Below are positions 33,059 to 41,065 of a DNA stretch of 48,872 bases, piece by piece. The notes under the pieces were generated by a model. The model was not told where the DNA came from, did no database searches, and saw only the letters and a list, made by a program, of their open reading frames with translations. Source of the stretch: Christensenellaceae bacterium (GTDB taxonomy: Bacteria; Bacillota; Clostridia; Christensenellales; CAAEEZ01); assembly GCA_020024085.1 (NCBI GenBank), contig JAHHUG010000002.1:1-48872 (forward strand), written 5' to 3'. A program made the position numbers and the translations under genes. The first letter of the stretch is position 1. The number at the start of each line of letters is the position of its first letter.

Positions 33059-33427
33059 AGATTTAAGAAAAGCAATTATTACTTTTACCATTAAAAATAC
33101 GCCTAGTACAATTAAAAATACACCAAAATATGCTCGAAGGTTTGTACCATCAAGATTGATTGAAATATAGCTTGCAATAATAGAAAAAATCATACAAGGT
33201 ATGCCAAATAAAAATGCTAACTTAAAATCTACTAGTTTATTTTTTACTAGTTTGATTGATGAAAGTATTGACAAAGGGATAAAACATAGCAAATTGGTAA
33301 GTTGTGCAACCTTGATATCTACATCAAGCATCAGTACAAGAATAGGTATAAGTAGTGTTCCTCCACCCATTCCCATACCACCGATAATACCTGATATTAA
33401 GCCTGCAATAATATATAAATAATTCAT
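33038..33427 (-). CDS. Half-size TauE/SafE-family membrane transporter (second of a pair)
   Basis: 129 aa with about four membrane helices; the N-terminal GLISGIIGGMGMGGGTLLIPIL is the glycine-rich TauE/SafE signature. Full members have two such halves in about 250 aa, so this half probably dimerises with the similar protein encoded upstream. The family exports sulfite, sulfonates or other organic anions; the substrate here is unknown. Confidence 0.8.
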   Translation of the reverse strand: MNYLYIIAGLISGIIGGMGMGGGTLLIPILVLMLDVDIKVAQLTNLLCFIPLSILSSIKLVKNKLVDFKLAFLFGIPCMIFSIIASYISINLDGTNLRAYFGVFLIVLGVFLMVKVIIAFLKSITKYND

Positions 33428-33485
33428 AATACACGACCTAAATAAGCAACAAAACTGCCTATGTAAATATTAAAAATCAACCATC

Positions 33486-33504
33486 TATAATTTAGCAAAT
33501 TATA
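33486..33504. repeat. Short perfect palindrome upstream of a TauE/SafE gene
   Basis: Eight-base perfect arms (33486-33493 and 33497-33504) around a 3-base centre. On the minus strand it contains a TATAAT box (33499-33504) that could be the -10 of the downstream TauE/SafE gene, so it may be an operator. The partner -35 is not clear. Confidence 0.4.
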
Positions 33505-33566
33505 GCATTATATAACATAATAAGTACTTTATATACGCTTTTTGACAAATAATGTATTATATTTTG

Positions 33567-33956
33567 CTAATTTAACATTTGTACACCTGCAATAATCATA
33601 ACAATACTAAATATAAAAGTGATTAACTTTGTAGGTAACTTTTTAAGCAAGGTTGCACCGATTAATCCACCAATAATTGAGCCTATTACCGTATAGGTAA
33701 AAATTGTATTATCGTAATATCCTCCTTGAAAATGAATAATAGAACTTGCAATGGTAAGTGGCAAAATTGAAAGTATTGCAGTAGCATGAGCAGTCCTTGT
33801 ATCTGTCTTGTTTATTTCTGTTAGGGTTGGTACAATCATTATTCCCCCTCCACCACCAAACAATCCACCCACTAAACCAGATAAACCACCTACAATTACA
33901 TCGACTATCTTTATAAAATTTTTTTTACCTTTTTTATCTCCATTTTTTTTGTTCAT
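33567..33956 (-). CDS. Half-size TauE/SafE-family membrane transporter (first of a pair)
   Basis: 129 aa. A lysine-rich N-terminus precedes about four helices, beginning VGGLSGLVGGLFGGGGGIMIVPTL, the TauE/SafE signature. The length is half of the family norm and the partner half lies 139 bases downstream, so the two may form a heterodimer. It is transcribed divergently from the large lipoprotein gene. Confidence 0.8.
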   Translation of the reverse strand: MNKKNGDKKGKKNFIKIVDVIVGGLSGLVGGLFGGGGGIMIVPTLTEINKTDTRTAHATAILSILPLTIASSIIHFQGGYYDNTIFTYTVIGSIIGGLIGATLLKKLPTKLITFIFSIVMIIAGVQMLN

Positions 33957-33991
33957 AATAATAGTATCTCAATTAAAATATAAATTATCCG

Positions 33992-34020
33992 TTGACTTAT
34001 AATTGAATATATATTATACT
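33992..34020 (+). promoter_or_regulatory. Promoter of the large repeat lipoprotein gene
   Basis: TTGACT (33992-33997), 17-base spacer and TATACT (34015-34020). The start would be near 34027, giving a leader of about 30 bases with AGGAGA before the ATG. Confidence 0.78.
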
Positions 34021-34056
34021 TTTAAAGTATTAAAAAAACTAAATATAGGAGACCAA

Positions 34057-37000
34057 ATGAAAAAGACCAAATTTAGCAAATTATTAGTGCTATTATTAGT
34101 CGTTTGTATGACTATGTCAATACTTATGCTTTCTGCTTGTGCAAATGACAATAAAGTACCTAATGAGCCAAACAAAACCGACAAAGACACTCAACTAGTT
34201 AAAAATGGCGACTTCACCTTTAATACAGGTAACGACTATCCAAGAGTTCCTACTGCTTGGAGCGGTACAATCGGTGGTAGTGGTCAATGGCAACCAGAGG
34301 GTGGTATGGATGCTCTTAAAGTTGGTGTAATCAATGTAGGTAAAGATTACGAGCCTAACAAAAATAAATGGGGAGCTCTTAAAAATCCAGGTAAACACGA
34401 GGGTGCTAAAGATGACAACATCTTAATGCTTTACTCTACAAAACCTTCTTCTTATAGTTACACTTGCGATTCTTTTGCAATTGATGCTAACAAGTACTAT
34501 AAGTTAAGTTTTTGGGTAATGACAAATGCTAACATCACTGGTGAAAAAAATAAGGACGGAGTTATTGAAAAACATGGTGCTTATATCAATGTAAACGGTG
34601 GTAATGTAAACGGCAACTGGATTGACATCAAAACAAATGGCAAATGGCAAAAATTCGAAATGTATATTGAGGGTGGCGTAGCTAGCTCTAGCACACTTAA
34701 AATTACCTTTGGATTAGGCTACGGCGATAAAACTGATAAGCACCTTACACAAGGTTATGCTTTCTTTGATGATGTTGTTCTTGAGGAACTTGTTGATATT
34801 GACAACGGTTTAACTGCAAAACAACAATTTGATGCTGCTAAAGTGTACTACACTCCTCAAGCTGACACAGAAAACTATGAACACAAGGATTCTTTCAAAT
34901 TCAGCAATGCTAACTTCAGCAACTTCAACCGTTTCTATACAACTACTCCTTCATACCCTTATGGTTGGAATGATGGTGTTGGTGGTGTAGATGATGATAG
35001 AGCTAACAACATTCCTAGCGATGAAAGACCTAATGTTACAAAGGGTGTAATTAACCTAGACGCTACTTCCCTTGAACAAAACAAAGGTTCTTATGGCTTT
35101 GAAACTATCCCAGAGAACTTACAAAGAGTTGGTGCTGACAATTACGCTTTAATGCTATACACCAACAAAAACTATTCTGTAAACTATGTTGCTTCTTCAA
35201 GTATTACTATTGAGAAAGGCAAAATCTATCGTATCGGTGTATGGGCAAGAGCTCTTAATACTGTAAAAGATGTTGCAACAAGAGGCACAATTATGCTATA
35301 TAACGATAACGAAGAGTATCGTATTAGCTTTGATAGTAAAAATATCTACTTTACTGACCCTATCACAAAGGAAGAAAAGGTAGTTCCATTATCTAACCCT
35401 GACAATTGGAATGAAATTTCATTCTATGTAAGAGGTAACAATACTCACGATGTAAACTACAAATTAATGCTTGCTTTAGGTATGGACGGTAAGAGTAAAA
35501 GAGAAAATTGGTCTTGTGGTCATGTATTATTTGATGATATTAGCATTAAGTCTACAAAAGTAGATTCTTCTATCCCAGAAACAAGTTATATTGATGGTTG
35601 GGAAAAGGTTAATGCTGGCGAACTTAAAGATAACTATAACAATCTAAGTGCTCATATCGACCTTAACAAAAAGGACGGTAATATCCTAGCTAATGGTATT
35701 GCTAATGGTAACTTTGAAAATGGCACAAAGGTTCAAAATGGTCAAACTTTACCTAACGAGTTTAGCCTAATTGATAAAGTAACCGATGTATCATTTAACG
35801 GAAACATCAATGTAATTGACGCAAAAACAAATAATGTTGTTTTACCTTTTGAAGTAATCTACAAGTTCGGCTCTACTGCTGACACATCAAAGGTTGCTAC
35901 AAATTTATTAAAAATCAATTCTAAAGATGGTACAACTATTGGCATCAAGCACGACAGCAAGTTCACTGCAAAAATGAACAAACAATATCGTGTTGCGTTC
36001 TGGGTAAAAACTGAAGGTATCGACACAACTTCTGGTATGTTCTTTAGACTAAACATTTTGGATAAAGAGGACAAAGTTGTTGATACAAAAGAAATTAGAG
36101 CTAACTCTAAAGATATTCAAAAAGAGGCTAGCAACTTCAAGTCAGGTTGGCAAGAGGTAGTATTCTATATCTCTGGCGACAGCAGTGATGATATCAACTT
36201 CAATATCGAAATGCAATTTGGTGCTGGTACTCTATTCGAAAATAAACTAGCAAAAGGAACTGCTTATATCTACAATATAAACCTACAACAAATAGATAAA
36301 TCAGCTTTCACTAATGCTCAAACAAGTTCAATTATTGCAAAAGTTGACCTTTCTGCAAACTCAACTTCTTCTAACGAGAAGGTTGCAAACGGCAACTTTA
36401 ACAAATTTGTTACATCTTCTAGCTCTTTTGACAAAGATGGTAGATTAGATAAATTTGCTACTCCACAAAGTTGGTCTGTTTCTAACGACAATATTCCTAA
36501 AGAAGTACTAACCTACACCGAGAATGAAGGTGACAAGGAAGTAATAAAAGATAAAAAGGTTTCAAGAGGTATCATTGATATTAAAGATGAAGCTATCTTA
36601 AAAGCAATGCTTCAAAATGAAATTGGTGCTGACTACGATGCTTCTCTTGTTCAAAAATTGTTAAACCTAAATGATGCTAGCAAAAATAGATATGCACTAG
36701 GTATTTATTGTAAAGATAATATTATCAATACTTATAGGTCAAACTATATCAACCTAGAGGCAAACTCTTACTACTCTATTTCAATTAGAGTGTTCACTGC
36801 TCTTGGTGCAAAGGCTACTATCAAATTAGCTTCTAACTCTCCTCACGAGGAAGGCACTGATACATTCAGCAGTAAAGAATCAGTTGATGGCTGGACAGAA
36901 TATACATTCTTTATCAAGACTGGCTTAAGTAGTGCATCTGTTAACCTTGATTTATCAATCGGTAGTTTAGAAGATTATCTTACTGATAAAAAAGCAAACC

Positions 37001-38142
37001 CTAATACAACTATTGGTTTATCAAATGGTTTAGTATTATTTGACTACGCTACACTAACAACTCATACAAAAGATACTTATGAGCTTGCTAAAAAAGAGTT
37101 TGGCATTCCTGAAGCTAACCAACTTGAAATCAAGTTCAACACCGATGGTTTTGCTACCGACTCATACGATAAGCACAAACTAAATACTATCAATGGTTGG
37201 ACTTCAACTAACAATTCTCTAAACCAAGATATCGCAGGTGGTAGAACTCCTATCTTATCAGGTATTATTGACTGGACAAGATTTGATGAAAAAGAGATTT
37301 GGAAGTACGATACAACTGGCGAAACTGCATCAGATAAGATTTTAGATTATCAAAATAAAAAGAAAGCCATTGTAGATACTGCTAAAGCTAAGGCTAAAGA
37401 ATATGAAGCAACAAATTCTAAAGTAAGCTTCGGTAACTCTGTATTAATGATTGATAATATGGTTCCTGCTGGAATTACAATTTCTAACTCTAGTGCAAAG
37501 GAACTTGCAAGCGATAAATACTTTAAGATTAGTATCCTTGTATATGTTGATATCGAAACCAACGATAAGAACGAAGGTTTGACAATTTCATTAAAGATTA
37601 GCGATAAGGAAAACGGCACAATCAAGATTGAAAACATTCAATCTACAAATGGTTGGGTTGAGTATAGTTTCTATGTTAAGAATGTAAACGAAATTAAAGA
37701 TACTAAACTAAATGCTACACTTACAATGCAATTAGGTAAAACAGTAACCGTTGATAAAAAGGATACTCTAAATGCTGTAAAAGGAATTGTATTTGCCGAT
37801 AACTTTAATATCGTTGAGGCTACTAAAGAAGATTACGATACTGCTGTAAATGATAAACTAGATACTACTGCTACTATCGAGTATATCCCTGATACACCTA
37901 TTGACCCTGATAAAGAAAATACTAATAAACCTGCCGATAAAAACGAGGTTAACTGGCAAATGCTTTCTTGGGCAATCCCTACAATTATCCTTGCAGTAAT
38001 GCTACTAATTGTACTTGGTGTATTCCTATACAAGAAGTACTCTGGTCCTAAAACACATAAACACTTCAAGGGCGATAAGAAAAAGAATAAAGCTAAAAAG
38101 GCTGAGGTTCATAGCTCTGATGATTCTAAATTTGAGGACTAA
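34057..38142 (+). CDS. Giant repeat lipoprotein with C-terminal membrane anchor
   Basis: 1361 aa from the ATG at 34057 (AGGAGA seven bases upstream; an earlier ATG lacks a site). A signal peptide with lipobox LSAC (Cys28) marks a lipoprotein. Five copies of a 200-245-residue domain follow, each starting with a phrase like KNGDF, ANGNF or LNTINGW, then a strand region beginning YYKLSFWV or YRVAFWV, a phrase like GWQEVVFYI, and ending in FDDV- or FDDI-type sequence. The pattern resembles carbohydrate-binding jelly-roll modules (CBM4/9-like). One membrane helix near the C-terminus (about 1307-1327) is followed by a lysine-rich and then acidic tail. No catalytic domain is visible. Codon choice is AAC/TTC/GCT-rich, suggesting abundance. 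It ends at a terminator. Confidence 0.82.
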   Translation: MKKTKFSKLLVLLLVVCMTMSILMLSACANDNKVPNEPNKTDKDTQLVKNGDFTFNTGNDYPRVPTAWSGTIGGSGQWQPEGGMDALKVGVINVGKDYEPNKNKWGALKNPGKHEGAKDDNILMLYSTKPSSYSYTCDSFAIDANKYYKLSFWVMTNANITGEKNKDGVIEKHGAYINVNGGNVNGNWIDIKTNGKWQKFEMYIEGGVASSSTLKITFGLGYGDKTDKHLTQGYAFFDDVVLEELVDIDNGLTAKQQFDAAKVYYTPQADTENYEHKDSFKFSNANFSNFNRFYTTTPSYPYGWNDGVGGVDDDRANNIPSDERPNVTKGVINLDATSLEQNKGSYGFETIPENLQRVGADNYALMLYTNKNYSVNYVASSSITIEKGKIYRIGVWARALNTVKDVATRGTIMLYNDNEEYRISFDSKNIYFTDPITKEEKVVPLSNPDNWNEISFYVRGNNTHDVNYKLMLALGMDGKSKRENWSCGHVLFDDISIKSTKVDSSIPETSYIDGWEKVNAGELKDNYNNLSAHIDLNKKDGNILANGIANGNFENGTKVQNGQTLPNEFSLIDKVTDVSFNGNINVIDAKTNNVVLPFEVIYKFGSTADTSKVATNLLKINSKDGTTIGIKHDSKFTAKMNKQYRVAFWVKTEGIDTTSGMFFRLNILDKEDKVVDTKEIRANSKDIQKEASNFKSGWQEVVFYISGDSSDDINFNIEMQFGAGTLFENKLAKGTAYIYNINLQQIDKSAFTNAQTSSIIAKVDLSANSTSSNEKVANGNFNKFVTSSSSFDKDGRLDKFATPQSWSVSNDNIPKEVLTYTENEGDKEVIKDKKVSRGIIDIKDEAILKAMLQNEIGADYDASLVQKLLNLNDASKNRYALGIYCKDNIINTYRSNYINLEANSYYSISIRVFTALGAKATIKLASNSPHEEGTDTFSSKESVDGWTEYTFFIKTGLSSASVNLDLSIGSLEDYLTDKKANPNTTIGLSNGLVLFDYATLTTHTKDTYELAKKEFGIPEANQLEIKFNTDGFATDSYDKHKLNTINGWTSTNNSLNQDIAGGRTPILSGIIDWTRFDEKEIWKYDTTGETASDKILDYQNKKKAIVDTAKAKAKEYEATNSKVSFGNSVLMIDNMVPAGITISNSSAKELASDKYFKISILVYVDIETNDKNEGLTISLKISDKENGTIKIENIQSTNGWVEYSFYVKNVNEIKDTKLNATLTMQLGKTVTVDKKDTLNAVKGIVFADNFNIVEATKEDYDTAVNDKLDTTATIEYIPDTPIDPDKENTNKPADKNEVNWQMLSWAIPTIILAVMLLIVLGVFLYKKYSGPKTHKHFKGDKKKNKAKKAEVHSSDDSKFED

Positions 38143-38154
38143 AACTTAATAACT

Positions 38155-38181
38155 AAAGGCTAACTTCGGTTAGCCTTTTTT
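38155..38181 (+). terminator. Terminator of the lipoprotein gene
   Basis: A perfect 10-bp stem (38155-38164 with 38169-38178) closed by a TTCG tetraloop is followed by a T-run, 12 bases beyond the stop codon. Confidence 0.93.
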
Positions 38182-38381
38182 ATTACCATTTTATTTATAT
38201 AATTAAATAATATCTATTTATATTTATTTTTAATTAGTTAATCATATCTTTGTATATATTCAATTTATCATAAATACGATATTCTACATATTTTGATTTT
38301 GTTTGCATAGTTTTTGAACTGGTTTTATATATTTATATAAATGAGGTATTCGCTATAAAACAAACTATTTTCAAATCCTTT

Positions 38382-39809
38382 ATGTTAGTAACTGTATTTT
38401 CCGTACTGACAAGGTTTTTATCATTTATATACAAGATAATTATTTCCCGTCATTTTGGTGCTGAATCGGTTGGAATATTCCAAATGAGTGTATCTTTTTT
38501 GGGATTTTTTATTGCACTAAATTCTGGGTTACCGTTAGTTCTAAGTAGAAAAATTGCAGAAAAAACAAACGACCTTGATGACTTTAGAAAGGTCACTTTT
38601 TGCTTGCTCTACTCTATTTTGTTATGCACTGTTATCAGTATTATTTTAATTCTTTCAAAGGGTTTTATGGAGGTTTATTTCCAAAATAAAAAGGCTATCA
38701 CCGTATTCTACATATTACTCCCTGCACTATTTTCTACAACTATTTATTCGGTAATTAGGGCTTGGTTACTTGGTCATAAAATGTTTTTATCCTTTTCTTC
38801 AACCGAACTACTTGAAGAAGTGCTAACCATTTTTATTACATTTATTCTTACTATGACACTTTCATATAGTGGAGAAATTTTGATTGCAATGTCTGTTGCT
38901 ATTGCTGATGTTGTGTGCATTATAGTACTACTTATTATATACTTTATTAAGGGTGGAAGATTAGTTAAACCAACTAACCAAATTGACCTAATTAAAAGCT
39001 CTATACCTATTACAACTAACCGTATTGTTTCGTCACTAACGGGCACATTTTCTGCCTTTATTATTCCATATATGCTAATGGAGTACGGCGAAAGTTTATC
39101 CTCTGCTACTGCAACATTTGGAAGATTTACAGGTATGTGTATGCCTCTAATTTCTGCACCCTCTGCTCTAATCGGTTCACTTGCAATTGTGCTTATTCCA
39201 GAACTTGCAAGCCTTAAAACAGCAGGATACAACGGTGCTAGCAAAAAAATAGAGAAATCACTAACCTTTAGCATACTTGTTGCAGGATTATTTGTGGGAA
39301 TATTTCTTCCACTTGGTAAAGAAATTACCTTACTTGTTTTTAATGATGAAATGAGTGGATATTATGTAAGTATTTCTGCTGTAATTATATTTCCACTTGT
39401 ACTAAACCAACTTTCAACAAGCGTTCTAAACACACTAAATAAGGAAAATATAACACTACGAAATTTTATTATTGGCAATATTCCTTTGCTACTAATAATC
39501 ACTTTTGCAACCAAATATATAGGTATAATTTCCCTTGCTGTTGGCTTTTTTGTATCATTCTTTATTAACTCCACACTGAACCTTTATACACTTAACAAAG
39601 AGGGTAAATTATCAGTAAAATTATACAAAAATATCTGCCTTGTAGTAATTTTTTGCTTACTATGTAGCTATTTGATTGAACTTATTACAAAATATTTGCA
39701 CTTTGGAAATCTACTAACCATACTAATTTGCTCAATTATATATGTGATTTTGTATTTTATACTATGTTATTTTAGTGGACTTTTGGATAAATTAAAAAAA
39801 ACTGAATAA
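38382..39809 (+). CDS. SpoVB-like polysaccharide/lipid II flippase (MOP superfamily)
   Basis: 475 aa from the first in-frame ATG, with about 14 hydrophobic helices. It belongs to the MOP flippases near SpoVB/YtgP and MurJ (TRFLSFIYKIIISRHFGAESVGIFQM and GLPLVLSRKIAEK are characteristic). Such proteins move wall precursors or sporulation polysaccharides across the membrane. No ribosome site precedes 38382. Nine codons earlier an in-frame ATA (38355) has GAGG eight bases before it and gives KQTIFKSF, the N-terminus usual for the family. The true start may therefore be this rare AUA codon (484 aa). Next come DUF421 and DUF4363 genes. Confidence 0.88.
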   Translation: MLVTVFSVLTRFLSFIYKIIISRHFGAESVGIFQMSVSFLGFFIALNSGLPLVLSRKIAEKTNDLDDFRKVTFCLLYSILLCTVISIILILSKGFMEVYFQNKKAITVFYILLPALFSTTIYSVIRAWLLGHKMFLSFSSTELLEEVLTIFITFILTMTLSYSGEILIAMSVAIADVVCIIVLLIIYFIKGGRLVKPTNQIDLIKSSIPITTNRIVSSLTGTFSAFIIPYMLMEYGESLSSATATFGRFTGMCMPLISAPSALIGSLAIVLIPELASLKTAGYNGASKKIEKSLTFSILVAGLFVGIFLPLGKEITLLVFNDEMSGYYVSISAVIIFPLVLNQLSTSVLNTLNKENITLRNFIIGNIPLLLIITFATKYIGIISLAVGFFVSFFINSTLNLYTLNKEGKLSVKLYKNICLVVIFCLLCSYLIELITKYLHFGNLLTILICSIIYVILYFILCYFSGLLDKLKKTE

Positions 39810-39838
39810 AAATAAAACATTTTGGCAAAATTTTATAT

Positions 39839-40537
39839 ATGCTTATAATTTTTGTTAGATGTATAATAATTTATGTTGCTTTGCTAGTTGTAATGAGGCT
39901 TATGGGCAAACGACAACTAGGCGAACTACAACCATTTGAATTTGTAATTACCTTGATTATTGCAGATGTCGCTTCTATTCCTATGCAAGATACAGCTATA
40001 CCGATTTTGCACGGAATAATTCCTATCTTTACAATATTTATAGTACATTTATTAATTTCAAAGCTCAACTTCAAAAGCATTCGATTTAGGAAATTAATTG
40101 ATGGCAAACCAACAATTATAATAAACAAAAACGGGCTTGATTACAAGGCTATGAAGTCATTAAATATGCATATAAACGACCTTATGGAGTCGCTTCGAGG
40201 ACAAGGTTACTTCAACCTAAAAGATGTGCAAATGGCGATTGTTGAGACCAACGGAACACTATCGGTACTACCTAAATTTAGTGCGACAGAGGTAACAAAT
40301 AATGACCTCAAAATTGAAGGAAATGAAAACTGCATGCCATACAACATAATTTTGGAAGGAAAGATTATGGCTGAAACCCTAAAAAAATATGGCAAAATGG
40401 ATAAAGCTGACATAAAAAAATTATTAAAAAAATATAAACTCAAGGTAAAACAAGTATACCTATTATCCATTGATGATAATAATGAAATGTTTTTGCAACC
40501 ATTCAAAAGTCCTTCAATTAGTGAGGTATTGGAATGA
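39839..40537 (+). CDS. DUF421 / YetF-family membrane protein
   Basis: 232 aa. Three N-terminal membrane helices (about 3-70) include the family signature LLVVMRLMGKRQLGELQPFEFVITL; a cytoplasmic domain follows with PTIIINKNGLDYKAM and ESLRGQGYFNLKDVQMAIVE. Function is unknown; relatives in Bacillus are linked to spore germination or envelope traits. No strong ribosome site is visible. It overlaps the DUF4363 gene (ATGA), a pairing common in spore-forming Firmicutes. Confidence 0.9.
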   Translation: MLIIFVRCIIIYVALLVVMRLMGKRQLGELQPFEFVITLIIADVASIPMQDTAIPILHGIIPIFTIFIVHLLISKLNFKSIRFRKLIDGKPTIIINKNGLDYKAMKSLNMHINDLMESLRGQGYFNLKDVQMAIVETNGTLSVLPKFSATEVTNNDLKIEGNENCMPYNIILEGKIMAETLKKYGKMDKADIKKLLKKYKLKVKQVYLLSIDDNNEMFLQPFKSPSISEVLE

Positions 40538-40914
40538 AAAGAGATATGATTGCAATAATTTTGCTTGCTTTGATACTTGGAGTTGGAATATATGAGGATA
40601 TTTATTTTAACAAAATAATTAACGAACTTGATAATAATTTGATAGTGATTGAACAACAAATTTTTGATAACAAAAAAGAGGAAAGCATTGAAGCCTGCTC
40701 CAACCTATCTAAATATTGGGACGAAAAAAACCTATTTTTAGAGATAGTATTCTATAACCCAAATATCAAAAATGTTAGCCTTGACCTACACGAAATACTA
40801 GGTGCCCTTGTAATTGACGACTTGAAATCTGCTCAAGCAAGGGTATATGTACTACGAAAAAGGTTGGAGGCACTTAAAGAGACGATGAGTTTTTCACTAA
40901 TAAGTGTAATATAG
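40534..40914 (+). CDS. DUF4363-family membrane-anchored protein
   Basis: 126 aa. One N-terminal helix (about 5-22) anchors an alpha-helical outside domain (NKIINELDNNLIVIEQQIF and later SLDLHEILGALVIDD). DUF4363 proteins accompany DUF421 genes; function is unknown. The start shares the ATGA overlap with the upstream gene. The transcript ends at the hairpin at 41002-41034. Confidence 0.82.
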   Translation: MKRDMIAIILLALILGVGIYEDIYFNKIINELDNNLIVIEQQIFDNKKEESIEACSNLSKYWDEKNLFLEIVFYNPNIKNVSLDLHEILGALVIDDLKSAQARVYVLRKRLEALKETMSFSLISVI

Positions 40915-41001
40915 TTAACATTTCAAAATTCAAAATTTTCTAGCTAACTTATATTTTACCCTAACATATTCAAATAATTTAATAGCAATTAAATAAACAT
41001 C

Positions 41002-41034
41002 AAAAAAAGCCTAACAAACTGTTAGACTTTTTTA
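41002..41034. terminator. Shared terminator between convergent DUF4363 and uvrA
   Basis: A 10-pair stem with one mismatch or wobble (41006-41015 with 41021-41030) has an A-run on the left and a T-run on the right, so it can serve both strands. Confidence 0.83.
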
Positions 41035-41065
41035 CTTATTATTACATATTCAACACTTTATCGTG

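Noticed and set aside
38341..38358. Five-codon reading frame before the flippase
   Set aside because: Too short to claim as a gene. It overlaps the ribosome site of the candidate AUA start and is used only as context there.
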